A DNA stretch of 34,518 nucleotides from Candidatus Latescibacterota bacterium (GCA_022825185.1 JAJDYK010000230.1:1-34518); one strand, 5' to 3'; shown: positions 1 through 9,386, counted from the stretch's first letter. A program made the numbers and translations. Notes: generated from the letters alone by a model not told the origin.

Positions 1-876
1 ATGACCGGAGCCGTCCGCTACGAAATCGAACACCTCTCTCACTACTCCTACACGGCCCCAGTACAGCAGTGCGTGATGCTCCTGTGTCTGGAGCCGCGCA
101 AGGACCGAGGGCAGCGACTCCTCGACTTTGAGATTGAGACATCCCCTCCAGCCAACCTGAGCCGCGAGACGGACTGTTTCGGCAACACGCGACACCTCCT
201 CGACCTTCACCAAACGCACCAAACCTTGGAGATCACAACCCGCTCCACGGTCGAGGTTGCATCCGCCCCACCGCTTCCAGCGCACTTGCACATCGATGCT
301 TGGAAGGAGATCCGCTCCCGTAGAGAATCCGATTGGGACTTCACACACCCGAGCGCGCTGGTGCGCCCTTCGCCCGCACTCACCGAGTTCGTCGCCCGGC
401 ATGGCATCGAGCCTATGGACGACCCGCTCAAAAGTCTGATGCAACTGTCGCACACACTCCACGACTGCCTGCAATACATCCCGGGCAGTACCACGGTGGA
501 ATCCCCCGTCGAGCACATCCTCGAAACTGGTCGGGGCGTCTGCCAGGACTACGCCCACCTCATGATCGCCATTGCGCGCTCTTGGGACATTCCCGCCCGC
601 TATGTCTCGGGCTACCTAAACCCAACCGATCAATCCAACGAGCAGGCACCAAGCAACGCCACGCACGCTTGGGTCGAATGTCGGCTGCCAGCGCTTGGCT
701 GGGTCGGCTTCGACCCAACCAACCAGAGTTTCGCCGGCGAGGGCGGGAAAGTACACATCGCAGTAGGGCGCGATTACCGCGACGTGTCGCCGACGCGCGG
801 CGTCCTCCAAGGCGGAGGAGCAATCCGTCTCGAAGTCGATGTGCGGACGCGTTCTTTTCCTATTGAATTGCCGTAG
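1..876 (+). CDS. Transglutaminase-like cysteine protease/peptidase family protein
   Basis: This 291-residue protein has the bacterial transglutaminase-like layout: an N-terminal beta-rich region (about 1-130, opening with RYEIEHLSHYSYTAPV) and a papain-like core. The catalytic triad is visible as Cys181 in GVCQDYAH, His222 in THAWVE and Asp238 in GFDPTN. Family members hydrolyse or transfer amide bonds, often on peptides. The real substrate cannot be read from the sequence. There is no signal peptide, so it is probably cytoplasmic. The ATG lies at the first base of the window. It aligns with the usual family N-terminus and I take it as the true start, although the ribosome binding site is outside the window. 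An unrelated small membrane protein follows 52 bases downstream. Confidence 0.9.
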   Translation: MTGAVRYEIEHLSHYSYTAPVQQCVMLLCLEPRKDRGQRLLDFEIETSPPANLSRETDCFGNTRHLLDLHQTHQTLEITTRSTVEVASAPPLPAHLHIDAWKEIRSRRESDWDFTHPSALVRPSPALTEFVARHGIEPMDDPLKSLMQLSHTLHDCLQYIPGSTTVESPVEHILETGRGVCQDYAHLMIAIARSWDIPARYVSGYLNPTDQSNEQAPSNATHAWVECRLPALGWVGFDPTNQSFAGEGGKVHIAVGRDYRDVSPTRGVLQGGGAIRLEVDVRTRSFPIELP

Positions 877-928
877 GCATAAGTCTTAACTTGAGGGGAA
901 ATTCAACCACATCACCTGGGAGGGAATT

Positions 929-1369
929 ATGGATACGCTCAAGCGAATCTGTGGCCTGTTTCTCGTCTTAATGGCGGTTGCGGTCGCAATCCACACCGTA
1001 ATCGAACCGCTCTATCACGTCTCCAGCGAAGGACAGCCGTACAGCCCGTTCTGGTCCGTCTTGGATTGGTTGATGGCGCTGGCCATTGTGTTGGGCCTGA
1101 TATTCGGCTACCTCCGCAAGAAAGCCTCCGACAGCGAGGGGGACAGCGGAGCGGTCACGCGTGAGTTCGTTGCCGCCAACGTCCAGTTTTACGGCTTCCT
1201 GTGCGTGGGCATCATGTTCTTCTGGAACTGGTTTATCCTGTACAGTCCCGAATTCACGGCCGTAGGAGCGGAAACGGCCTCCCTCGTGTGGATCCTCATC
1301 GATGCCACCCTGCCGCTGCTTACGGGCGCGATGGGCGTGTTCCTGCTGCGCGGCGGCAATGACAGCTAG
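929..1369 (+). CDS. Small four-helix integral membrane protein, function unknown
   Basis: I do not recognise the family. The 146 residues contain four hydrophobic stretches, at about 7-29, 47-66, 86-108 and 119-140. A charged loop rich in Lys, Ser, Asp and Glu (about 67-80) follows helix two. The ATG is preceded by a strong GGGAGGGA ribosome binding site. It follows the transglutaminase-like gene by 52 bases and could share its transcript. The product is probably an inner-membrane protein. Nothing in it indicates enzymatic activity. The next gene is convergent. Confidence 0.8.
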   Translation: MDTLKRICGLFLVLMAVAVAIHTVIEPLYHVSSEGQPYSPFWSVLDWLMALAIVLGLIFGYLRKKASDSEGDSGAVTREFVAANVQFYGFLCVGIMFFWNWFILYSPEFTAVGAETASLVWILIDATLPLLTGAMGVFLLRGGNDS

Positions 1370-1434
1370 GACAGGCGCTTCCAGTAATCAGTTCAGTTGC
1401 AACGGCACGACCGGAGCCGTGCGGCTACAAGTGT

Positions 1435-1480
1435 GCCCAAGCGAATTGCCTCTTACAGATAATCCTCAATTCGCTTGGGC
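1435..1480 (-). terminator. Perfect 14-bp inverted repeat straddling the stop codon of the Gfo/Idh gene
   Basis: GCCCAAGCGAATTG (1435-1448) and CAATTCGCTTGGGC (1467-1480) are perfectly complementary, with an 18-base loop. The right arm is the coding end of the minus-strand oxidoreductase (residues PKRIE), and the stop codon lies in the loop. It sits between convergent genes and could end transcription from either side. There is no T-run, so a classical intrinsic terminator is not proven. Confidence 0.5.
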
Positions 1481-2478
1481 TGACCATCTACCGTCGTCTC
1501 CATCGCCGCAATCACCAACGCGAAACTCTGCAAATTATCTTCAATCCTCGTCGCCGATGCGGCCCCGCCCTCCAGCCAATCTACAAACTCCTTGAACAAA
1601 TGATCGTGCCCTGCCCACTCAATCGCCGGTGCCGCATACACCTCCACCTCCTGCCCCACCCGATAAATCCGCATCTCGTCTCCCGCCCCTATCTCCACCG
1701 TCCCTTCCTCGAACTCTAGGCGATAGTACTCGCGTTGCCAACAACTCGTAATCCCGGCGGCCGAACTGTTTCCCTCGTATGCCGTATGCACTCCATTGTC
1801 CATTTTCATCAGATAAAACCCGCTCGAATAGTGCTTAAAACTCGACCACGCCGGGTTCCAGCCAAACCCTTGTAACACCTCGCAATTCCCACCCGCTAAA
1901 AAGCGCATCATATCGAAGTGATGCACTGAGCCTTCAAAGAGCAGGCTAAAATCCATGTCGTGTCGCCACTCCTTGCCCCACGACTTGTATTGGCGATAGT
2001 CGCAGGCGTAGCGACCGAAGATGTGCTGCAGCTGCCCCAGTCGCCCTTCCTCCCGAATCCGCACCACCTCCTGCTTGTTGGGCGCGTAGCGGTAATTCTG
2101 GATAATCGCACACGGCAACCCCGTCTCCTCGGCCTTGGCGGCCATGGCCTTGGCCGCGGCTAACGTATCGGCAATCGGCTTCTCGCAGATAACCGGCATC
2201 CCCGCTTCCAGCACGGCAATAGCCTGCGGGCTGTGGAATTGCGGCGGGGTGGCAATGCCGCAGAAATCGGCCTGTACTTTGGCGCAAGCCTCTTGGTAAT
2301 CGGCAAAGAGCTGATCGGCACCCAATCCGAGCTTAGCTCCTTGCGCTGCGAGCACTTCCTCATTGACATCCACCAAGCCGACGATTTGGATCCGGTCGCC
2401 GAGGCGCTCCGTCATCCGTCCGATCCAACCACCAGCCATGCCGCTGGCTCCGATCATCAAACACGTCTTAACTGCCAT
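1453..2478 (-). CDS. Gfo/Idh/MocA-family NAD(P)-dependent oxidoreductase
   Basis: The protein has 341 residues, the normal length for the family. An N-terminal Rossmann fold opens with LMIGASGMAGGWIGRM, and the family's EKP motif is at residues 99-101 (VICEKPIADT). A C-terminal alpha/beta substrate domain follows. Such enzymes oxidise or reduce sugars, inositols and related polyols using NAD(P). The substrate here is not evident. The gene starts 32 bases after the stop of the large secreted protein upstream, so it may be the last gene of a three-gene transcript from about 6900. Its 3' end is part of a perfect hairpin (1435-1480). Confidence 0.93.
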   Translation of the reverse strand: MAVKTCLMIGASGMAGGWIGRMTERLGDRIQIVGLVDVNEEVLAAQGAKLGLGADQLFADYQEACAKVQADFCGIATPPQFHSPQAIAVLEAGMPVICEKPIADTLAAAKAMAAKAEETGLPCAIIQNYRYAPNKQEVVRIREEGRLGQLQHIFGRYACDYRQYKSWGKEWRHDMDFSLLFEGSVHHFDMMRFLAGGNCEVLQGFGWNPAWSSFKHYSSGFYLMKMDNGVHTAYEGNSSAAGITSCWQREYYRLEFEEGTVEIGAGDEMRIYRVGQEVEVYAAPAIEWAGHDHLFKEFVDWLEGGAASATRIEDNLQSFALVIAAMETTVDGQPKRIEDYL

Positions 2479-2510
2479 CCTATCTACCTTTGCTTGTTTG
2501 GGTTGAGGAA

Positions 2511-4859
2511 CTAATATGCCAAGGCAAGGGGCCGCAAAATCGCCGCGCTACCGCTCGCCGTCCCTGGATTAATCCGGCAGAGGTACATCCCCGGCAACGC
2601 CAATGCGCCGTCCACAGTCTGCCCCGACCAGCGAAAGTGCCAACGTCCAACACCCTCGCTACCAGCTAGCTGCGCCACCAACCGACCAGCGACGTCGAAA
2701 ATCTGCACTCGCGGCTGGATGCCCGTTGCCTTGAAGACCGTAAAGCTGATCTCCACTGCGTCGTTGACCCCATCGCCGTTGGGCGTAAACGCCACAGGCG
2801 CAATCGCCACGTCGCCGACGAGCGCAGATTGGCCCGGCAGGTCGGGCAACAACACGATATTGGCCCGCCGCTCGCTCGGCACTACCGACTGCCAGATCCC
2901 AAGACGCTCACCCATACCCAAGTCGAGCGCAAACAGCGCAGCATTGTCCCAAATCCGCGCCGTAAAATCCACCTCCACCGAATCGGCGACCACGATGCGC
3001 GGCAACGAGACCAATAGTGAATCGCCGTGCAATCTCACCGCCTCGGGCGCGACCTCTTCTCCGCCAATCCGCAGGGCCACATCGCCCGTGGTTGCGCCGG
3101 GAATGTGAAAGCGCAGGCGATCGAAGCCACTGTCCTGCTCGTCGGCGTCCGTCCACAGCGTATAGGTAAAGCGCGTATCCTCGTTGAGCCGGGCCGCGCG
3201 CGGCCAGATTTGTCCCCGCGCTTCTTGTACCAAAGCATCGACAAATCCAATCGCCAGCGCATCTACGGAGGGAGCTACGTGCAGATCCTCGGTCGAGAGA
3301 ATCATCTCCAATTGCACGAAGCGGCGCGGACTCGCCGACTTAAAGGTCTCGCCCGAGAACTGGTAGATGTTGCTCCAAGCGTCCCAGTCTTCGCCTACTA
3401 CCAAGGTCGTATCAATCGAGCCTTTTAACACCTTGGGTAAACTGTTCCACTTCTCCTCGGTGACAATATCGCCTTTGCGGTCGGAGAAAGTGTACACCTC
3501 CTGTAGTGCATTGCCCGAGCGCGAGCGCAGTTGGATCCGAGTCTGCGGCGGCAGGTCAGCGTCCCACGTCAGCCGCTCAATCACCTTGGGCCGCCCGTCG
3601 CCGGCTGCTGCCGCTAAATTGACAAAGTCCGAGCGCATCTCCACGCGCGCAGGGTAGCCCGCAGAAAAGAGCATGGTCTCCAAGCCCCAACCAAAGCCCG
3701 AGGCCGTCCCGTCTATCTCGTGCCAGAGTAGGTAGCGGACCTTGCGCGGGGCAAACAAGTAGCGCTGGTGAAAAATCCGTCCCAAACACCGGGGCCGACA
3801 GCGATCTTCAACGAGCACCTCGTAATCGACCCGCTCGGGCACTGGCAACCCCGATCCCGCAGCCGGACGACCGTCGGAGACCAAGAAAAGCCCACCCGCC
3901 GCCGAAGGGTTGCCGCCCTGGACTTGGCTGCGCAGCCCCTCGCCTAGCTGGCTGAAGTAGATAAAAATTTCATCTAGAAAAAACACCGCCCCCAAATCCA
4001 CCCGCCACCACACGCCCGCATCGCGCCAACCGCCTTCGGCACTAGTCAACAGGGCGAAGCTGTCCATATCGCCGTCGAACATCAGAGCCGCGCCCGTGGT
4101 GCGGCCCCCTTCGAGAAAACTGCCGCCGCGCTCGGCCGTGCCCAAGCTCACGTTATCCCCCACGGCCAGCACCTCGATTTCAGCTAGCGCCGCGTCTGGA
4201 TGCTGCTCGTCGGCTTCGACGATGATGTACTGGATCACCTGATAGCGACGCTCGCGCTCGCGATCAATGTCCAAGGACGCGTCCAATACATAGGTGCTGT
4301 CCGTGCCCAGATACTCCAAGGGAATCACTAATTCAGTCTCGGTGTTGGGCTTGGACGTGCGATAGACCGCTTCAAACTTGAATACATCGTTGAGCGCCTG
4401 AATCCGCGCACCCGAAGAGGCGAAGACGCTAAATTGCCGCAAGGGCCGCGCCCCCTCGCGGTCGGGAAAGACGAGGCGAATCTGGCGCGCCAGCACCGGA
4501 CGCCCCAAATCAATCTGCACCGACCACTGATCGAGCGCATCGTCGGGATCGGGTTGCCAATAGGTGGTGGGGTCGCCGTCGATGATAAAGGCTGCTGTCT
4601 GCGGGCTACTTTTGGCCTCCCAGATCCCGCCTGCCACCTCGCCGCGCTCCTGCGTCGCATGGCGGAAGTCTCCGGCGTTGGCCACGGCGTTGATCTCCTT
4701 GCGGAACTTCCGCAGCCGCAACCTGCCGTCGGCATCGATCTGCACCAAGTCGTTGGGCATCTGCCAAGTCCGCCACGCCGCCACACCGTCGAATCGCAAC
4801 TCATCGGCCCACACCGCGCCGATTCCCAATAGTAGCGCGTACAACAAGCGCATCGCCAT
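2511..4859 (-). CDS. Large secreted protein with discoidin-like regions and FTPNGDG/FlgD-like C-terminal tail
   Basis: The 782-residue product has a signal peptide (hydrophobic residues 5-17, probable cleavage near Ala18). A discoidin-like stretch (about 90-135) contains FIIDGDPTTYWQPD and a second DGDMDS-type segment lies near 255. The C-terminal module (from about 689) starts with FTPNGDGVND, continues with a FlgD-like IFDVAGRLV...LPGMYLCRI fold and ends in Tyr. That ending resembles gliding-motility or type IX secretion C-terminal domains, but secretion by that route is inferred. The start lies four bases after the stop of the 677-residue gene, indicating one operon. It is a clear homologue of the 871-residue protein at 22214-24829: both share a KEINAV/RDINAV segment and YWQPD. 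The exact role is unknown; surface binding or a structural role is likely. Confidence 0.88.
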   Translation of the reverse strand: MAMRLLYALLLGIGAVWADELRFDGVAAWRTWQMPNDLVQIDADGRLRLRKFRKEINAVANAGDFRHATQERGEVAGGIWEAKSSPQTAAFIIDGDPTTYWQPDPDDALDQWSVQIDLGRPVLARQIRLVFPDREGARPLRQFSVFASSGARIQALNDVFKFEAVYRTSKPNTETELVIPLEYLGTDSTYVLDASLDIDRERERRYQVIQYIIVEADEQHPDAALAEIEVLAVGDNVSLGTAERGGSFLEGGRTTGAALMFDGDMDSFALLTSAEGGWRDAGVWWRVDLGAVFFLDEIFIYFSQLGEGLRSQVQGGNPSAAGGLFLVSDGRPAAGSGLPVPERVDYEVLVEDRCRPRCLGRIFHQRYLFAPRKVRYLLWHEIDGTASGFGWGLETMLFSAGYPARVEMRSDFVNLAAAAGDGRPKVIERLTWDADLPPQTRIQLRSRSGNALQEVYTFSDRKGDIVTEEKWNSLPKVLKGSIDTTLVVGEDWDAWSNIYQFSGETFKSASPRRFVQLEMILSTEDLHVAPSVDALAIGFVDALVQEARGQIWPRAARLNEDTRFTYTLWTDADEQDSGFDRLRFHIPGATTGDVALRIGGEEVAPEAVRLHGDSLLVSLPRIVVADSVEVDFTARIWDNAALFALDLGMGERLGIWQSVVPSERRANIVLLPDLPGQSALVGDVAIAPVAFTPNGDGVNDAVEISFTVFKATGIQPRVQIFDVAGRLVAQLAGSEGVGRWHFRWSGQTVDGALALPGMYLCRINPGTASGSAAILRPLALAY

Positions 4860-4863
4860 GCTC

Positions 4864-6897
4864 TCAGTAGATCAGGGTTAACGGGCGCAACCGACGTACC
4901 CCCGTCCGCTCGGCTTCAGGCGCTACTTCAACCAAGTAGATCCCCGGCGACAATAAAACTCCGTCCTCATCGCGCCCATCCCAGCGCACCCGCTGCGCAC
5001 CAAAGCGCTGTGAACCTAGTGCCCGCTTGGCCACTCGCCTCCCGTCGAGCGAATACACTTTGAACACCACCGGGACATCCTCGGGCAACCCCACCAGCGC
5101 ATAGCCGATCTCGACCTCGTCGTGGACTCCGTCGCCATTGGGCGTCAGCACCCTAGTGGAAAAATCCAATCCCACCACCGGCCCATCGCTTTGCCCGGCC
5201 ATCCCCAAGACCCGCAGGCTATTGGTCCCCAGTTCGGCGCTGGCATCGCCCGGTTCGACGGGCTGGGGCAGCGCATCGACGCCGTCATTATAGACCTCGC
5301 CCGAAAACGTCCAAGCCAGCGAGAACACATCCGCGACAAAGACGACCCGCGCTCCTTCCGCGGCCCCCGGCCCGATCCGCTCCGGCAACACCACCGCTAG
5401 TTCCTCATCGCCCTCGATGACTGCAACCGGCTCGACCGCCCTCGGAGGGTCCCCCATCTCCAGCCGGGTAAACTCAGCCCGCGTCCCAGTGCGAATCCTC
5501 AGCGCGTCAAAACCGGTCCCCTCACCGGCAAATTCGCCGCGAATATCGTAGGCAAACTCCGCCGCTTCTCCCAATGGCACCTCGACCAATCCTCCCGCTG
5601 GCTGGACATCGCCCAATAGCGCGACCTCTCCCAAGACCCGCTGGGCCAACAGCGGTGCAGTCTCAATCCACAGCGAGTCGAGCCGCACGAACGCAGCGAA
5701 GTCTTCGCTTTTGAGCGTAATCCGCAACTGAAAATGAGTCCCCCCTTTGAGGTCAATCGCCTGCCCTGGTTCGGAAAAAGGCAGCGACCAAAAAGACCAA
5801 TTGTCGCTATCGTACTGAATAGAGGCGCGCATTCCCGGCCGGGGATCGCGCAGGCGGCCGGCGCGCCAGCGCGGCTGTAGCACCAAATCGTAGCGCTCGC
5901 GCGTCACCACTTCCTCGCCGCCGCGATCCGTGTACTCGTGGTAGATGTTCGGATCCCCATCGCGCCCCGTGCGCACTTCCACCTCTACTCCCACCTCGGC
6001 ATCGGGAGCCTCCACCAGTGCCCCATCAACCACGCGCAGTGGCGTTGCCGCCCAAGACAAGCGACCAAAATTGCGGGGCACTCCCAAGTCGAAAATCCGC
6101 GAGCGGTACACCACCCGGCGCGGCACGCCCTCGCCAAAAAGTTCAAAGTCGCCAATGGACCCCTTGAAAGCGGTCCCCGAACCCACGCTGGTGTTGCCTC
6201 CCCTCCCCGAATCCAACAGCGAGGTCTTCCGCTTGTAGCGCACGAAGCGCACGTATTGTCTGGGAAATTCGATCTGCACTCGGGCGACAAAATTTTCGGC
6301 AACATCGGCGATCAGTGGACCAATTCGTTTATAGGGTTGGCTCCCTTCGAGCCAACTCGGATCGCCTTCCGCTGCGATAGACACCTCGTAGGCGGGCACG
6401 GCATCCTCGGCAAAGGGGATACCGTCGGAGCGAAAGCCCCGAGGCGGCGTAAAAAAACCAAAGCGGTGCGCCGGTACCGGCACGGCCAGGTCTATAGTGT
6501 ACCAGACCGACTCGGGATTGGACGAGACCGGCGGATTGAACGACATACTGTCGCCATCGACCATATAGGTGCCATTGTGGGCGGTGGTCTCGTTGCCCTG
6601 CGACCCCTTCCAAGCCCGTGGCGTCTCGCCTTCGACATAGGTCAACTCGCGCGGCTCTTTGAGCGGCTCCCAGCCGGTAAATAGCGAGAACAAGCTCTTG
6701 TCCGGCTCGATATAGACGGGCTGAATCGCGCCGGGCACCGAGTCAAAATCGACGAGCACCACTGAGGAATCGCCCTCGCTCCAAGCCAAGCCCGCGCCGC
6801 CGATCTGCCAACTTTGCCGCTGGGCACCGCTAGCCGTCGCCCAGCAGACCAGAAGTAGCCAAGTGATATTTATAATGCCTACTCTTAAACCTGCCAT
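4864..6897 (-). CDS. Large secreted protein with FTPNGDG/FlgD-like tail (partner of the 782-residue protein)
   Basis: The 677-residue product starts with a signal peptide (hydrophobic 8-24, cleavage near ASGA|Q). Its middle holds predicted beta-sandwich regions. Landmarks include FDLGVPRNFGRLSW (near 275) and a TGRDGDPNIY segment. The C-terminal module begins LTPNGDGVHDE at about 584, continues with VYSLDGRRV and SPGIYLVEV, and ends LTLIY. The 645-residue protein at 20248-22185 has the matching landmarks IDLGQPVSLGRLNW and SGDDSDPNTY in the same order, so the two are paralogues. A GAGG ribosome binding site precedes the ATG at 6897. It is the first gene of the minus operon. No catalytic motif is visible; it is probably a surface or extracellular protein. 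Confidence 0.87.
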   Translation of the reverse strand: MAGLRVGIINITWLLLVCWATASGAQRQSWQIGGAGLAWSEGDSSVVLVDFDSVPGAIQPVYIEPDKSLFSLFTGWEPLKEPRELTYVEGETPRAWKGSQGNETTAHNGTYMVDGDSMSFNPPVSSNPESVWYTIDLAVPVPAHRFGFFTPPRGFRSDGIPFAEDAVPAYEVSIAAEGDPSWLEGSQPYKRIGPLIADVAENFVARVQIEFPRQYVRFVRYKRKTSLLDSGRGGNTSVGSGTAFKGSIGDFELFGEGVPRRVVYRSRIFDLGVPRNFGRLSWAATPLRVVDGALVEAPDAEVGVEVEVRTGRDGDPNIYHEYTDRGGEEVVTRERYDLVLQPRWRAGRLRDPRPGMRASIQYDSDNWSFWSLPFSEPGQAIDLKGGTHFQLRITLKSEDFAAFVRLDSLWIETAPLLAQRVLGEVALLGDVQPAGGLVEVPLGEAAEFAYDIRGEFAGEGTGFDALRIRTGTRAEFTRLEMGDPPRAVEPVAVIEGDEELAVVLPERIGPGAAEGARVVFVADVFSLAWTFSGEVYNDGVDALPQPVEPGDASAELGTNSLRVLGMAGQSDGPVVGLDFSTRVLTPNGDGVHDEVEIGYALVGLPEDVPVVFKVYSLDGRRVAKRALGSQRFGAQRVRWDGRDEDGVLLSPGIYLVEVAPEAERTGVRRLRPLTLIY

Positions 6898-6963
6898 ACT
6901 AACACCTCGGCGCGGACCTCTTCACAAAACAATTGGCCAGATGAGTTTAAGGTCCGACAAACT

Positions 6964-6992
6964 GTGACAAACGGTGCAAAATTCCTTATACT
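6964..6992 (+). promoter_or_regulatory. Sigma70-type promoter for the envelope operon
   Basis: GTGACA (6964-6969) and TATACT (6987-6992) each match five of six consensus bases and are separated by exactly 17 bases. Transcription would start near 7000, leaving a leader of about 54 bases before the ATG at 7054. It lies in the 156-base divergent gap between the minus-strand secreted-protein operon and the plus-strand envelope operon. Confidence 0.65.
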
Positions 6993-7053
6993 AAGTGTTT
7001 TCTTATAAAGCAAGCGCCTCTTTAGCTAAATCCCCAAATTAAACGGCAAACAC

Positions 7054-8340
7054 ATGCCAAAGCGCGCAATTGAACAAGGAATTTTGGTTTTTCCCGCTGG
7101 CGCGGCAACCGATGTGCAGGTTGCTGGCCGCACTCTCCTCCAGCGCGGGGTCCGCACCATGGCCCGCGTGGGCATCAAGCGCGTCTTGGTCGTGCTTCCC
7201 CCCGGCCACGCCCCCAGCAGCAAATCCTTAACCCCCGACCTCGACATCCAAGTAGAGCAAACCACCCCGGAGACCGCTCGCCTACCCAACGCGCCCTCGC
7301 TGCTGCTCAGAGGCGATTTTGTCCACCACCACTCCTCGCTGCAAGCCCTCATCAACGCGGGCCTACAGCGAGACGACCTCGTCGCCCAGACTAGCCAAAG
7401 CATCAGCAGCGGAGCGTTCCTCTGCGCTGCGGGCGCGTTGTCCCCGGATGCGCTAACCGGCGACCTCTGGAGTTCGCTCGCAGCGCGTCCGCACCGCTGC
7501 ACAGACATCGCGCCGCACCTGTGGCAGCAAGTAACCGACAAGCGCAGTGCGCGTGCCGCTAAGAACATGCTCTTCGACCAAGTGAGCAAGGCCACCAGCG
7601 GCACGGTAGCGCGCCTACTCAACGTGCGTATCTCCGTACCCATCAGCAAGCTCATCGTCGATACCGGCATCTCGCCCAATATGGTAACCTTTTTCATGGT
7701 CCTGTGCCCGGGCCTGTTCGCCGCCTATCTGGCGACGCAGCCGGACGACTATCTGCGGCTTGCCTGTGCTGGCGTCCTCTGGCAGCTCGCCTCCATCCTC
7801 GATGGCTGCGACGGCGAGATCGCCCGCGTCAAGCTAGCCGAGACCAAATTCGGCGCTTGGTTCGATACGGTCACCGACAACCTCGCCTATCTCTGCGGCT
7901 ACGCCGCGCTGATGGCCGGTATGTGGCACCTCTATCCCGACAACTACCTGCCCATCTACGCCGGCATCTCCGCCATCGTCTCGATGGTCTTGACCCTAGT
8001 CCTGCTCTACAGCTACGCTCTAAAAACCGGCACTGGCAGCTTACAGTACTACCTCGGCGACTTGGGCAACAAGGTGCCCGATGGCGAAAAGGACTGGAGC
8101 TATCGGTTCCTAGAGCGCGCTGGCTTTATTACCAAGCGAGACTTTCTCTCATTGTTCATTGCCATCGGCTTGGTGGCCAATTTGTTGCCGATCGTTTATT
8201 GGCTCCTAGTCGTCCTGATCCACTCGGCGGCTCTGGGCGTTTTGACCACCCACTATCGGCTAATGGGCAACCAGCGTGCCGCCGAGCGGCAGATGGCCGC
8301 GCTGCCGGCACCGACCGTCAACCGAGAAGAGACCGCGTGA
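7054..8340 (+). CDS. CDP-alcohol phosphatidyltransferase with degenerate nucleotidyltransferase-like N-terminal domain
   Basis: The C-terminal half (about 200-405) carries the complete CDP-alcohol phosphotransferase signature: Asp250, Asp253, Gly254, Ala257, Arg258, Gly267, Asp271 and Asp275. It is surrounded by about six membrane helices. The N-terminal half (1-185) resembles sugar-phosphate nucleotidyltransferases, with VAGRTLLQRGVRTMARVGI and a LLLRGDFV strand. However, the usual AGxGxR nucleotide loop reads AGAATD, so that half has probably lost catalysis. The fusion recalls the bifunctional inositol-phosphate cytidylyltransferase/DIPP synthases. The product should be a phosphodiester-linked lipid or polyol made at the inner membrane; the acceptor is unknown. 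The next gene overlaps its stop by four bases. The ribosome binding site is weak. Confidence 0.88.
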   Translation: MPKRAIEQGILVFPAGAATDVQVAGRTLLQRGVRTMARVGIKRVLVVLPPGHAPSSKSLTPDLDIQVEQTTPETARLPNAPSLLLRGDFVHHHSSLQALINAGLQRDDLVAQTSQSISSGAFLCAAGALSPDALTGDLWSSLAARPHRCTDIAPHLWQQVTDKRSARAAKNMLFDQVSKATSGTVARLLNVRISVPISKLIVDTGISPNMVTFFMVLCPGLFAAYLATQPDDYLRLACAGVLWQLASILDGCDGEIARVKLAETKFGAWFDTVTDNLAYLCGYAALMAGMWHLYPDNYLPIYAGISAIVSMVLTLVLLYSYALKTGTGSLQYYLGDLGNKVPDGEKDWSYRFLERAGFITKRDFLSLFIAIGLVANLLPIVYWLLVVLIHSAALGVLTTHYRLMGNQRAAERQMAALPAPTVNREETA

Positions 8341-9368
8341 AAGCTCTACAAATTTCCATGGTCGCCTTTGGCTTCCTGTTGCTGGGCTATCTCGTCGGCC
8401 AGCTCGGGGTCGAGGAGGTCCTCCACCACCTAGACGCGATCAAGTGGGTGTTCCCTCTGCTGTTGCTGCCCTCGTGCGCCTGGCATCTTTCCAACACCAT
8501 CGCCTGGAACTTCGCCTTCCCGCCCGACGCCTTCAAACCGAGGCTGCTCACCCTTTTTGCCGCCAAGCTCGCTGGCGAGGCAGTCAATCAGCTCACGCCG
8601 CTGGCCAATCTCGGCGGCGAGCCGGTCAAGGCCTATTTGCTCACCCACCGGACGCCCGGCCCGCGCGGTATGGCCTCGGTGGTCGTTGACAAAACCGCGC
8701 AAATTGCAGTTGGCCTGTCCTTTACCATCCTCGGCCTTGGGCTGTTGTTCTACTACCACGATGTGTCCGAGCTTATTCCCTTGGAATACCGGGTCTTTTT
8801 CGCCGGTTTGCTCCTTGTCAGCTTGGCGGCCTTCTGGGTCTTCTACAAACGTCAAGAGCGCATGTTCACGTCCCTGCTCAAACTGCTTCGCTCAGCCGGC
8901 CTGCGCACCGACATGATCGAGCGCAATATGGGGCGCGCGGCGCGCATCGACACCAATATCGGCACCTTTTACCGCACCCACCGCACCCGCTTCCTGCGCG
9001 CTTTGTTCTTTCAGAGCATAGGCTGGTTTATGGGCACCTGTGAGACCTACGCCATCCTCTGGGCACTGGACGCGGGCGTTGGTTTTTGGTTTTGTTTTCT
9101 ACTCAACGCCTTGGGCGCGGTTATCAACGGCCTGTTCTTCTTCATGCCCTCCAATATCGGGGTCATGGAAGGCAGCCTCGTATTCCTATTCTCCAGCTTA
9201 GGATTGGATCCATCTCTCGGCCTGTCCTTGGGTCTTACGCGCCGCCTGCGCCGCGTGTTCTGGATCTTCATCGGCTGGACCTGCCTCAGCTACATGAGCC
9301 GCACCGCGCTCCAGCGCCGCCCTGCGACGGACTTAACCGTGCTTCAGGAACAAGAAAACCCGCGCTGA
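8337..9368 (+). CDS. Lysylphosphatidylglycerol synthase-like integral membrane (flippase-type) protein
   Basis: The 343-residue protein has seven to eight predicted membrane helices. It shows the features of the UPF0104/LPG-synthase transmembrane family: LTPLANLGGEPVKAYLL near residues 83-99, a DKTAQ segment after it, and a late FFMPSNIGVMEGSLVFLF block. Family members flip or present lipid-linked molecules at the inner membrane. I chose the GTG at 8337, which overlaps the preceding stop as GTGA and has AGAAGAG upstream. The frame is open further upstream to 7704, but that part lies entirely within the phosphatidyltransferase gene. Context suggests it moves or processes the lipid made by the upstream enzyme. 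Confidence 0.88.
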   Translation: MKALQISMVAFGFLLLGYLVGQLGVEEVLHHLDAIKWVFPLLLLPSCAWHLSNTIAWNFAFPPDAFKPRLLTLFAAKLAGEAVNQLTPLANLGGEPVKAYLLTHRTPGPRGMASVVVDKTAQIAVGLSFTILGLGLLFYYHDVSELIPLEYRVFFAGLLLVSLAAFWVFYKRQERMFTSLLKLLRSAGLRTDMIERNMGRAARIDTNIGTFYRTHRTRFLRALFFQSIGWFMGTCETYAILWALDAGVGFWFCFLLNALGAVINGLFFFMPSNIGVMEGSLVFLFSSLGLDPSLGLSLGLTRRLRRVFWIFIGWTCLSYMSRTALQRRPATDLTVLQEQENPR

Positions 9369-9386
9369 TCCACGAGAGGTAGAGCA

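Noticed and set aside
5938..6684. 248-residue plus-strand frame opposite the 677-residue secreted protein
   Set aside because: Antisense shadow: the minus-strand gene has a signal peptide, a tail module and a paralogue.
7704..8336. Upstream extension of the flippase-like reading frame
   Set aside because: It lies wholly inside the phosphatidyltransferase gene, is Arg/Leu-rich and has no family similarity; the GTG at 8337 fits the coupled start.
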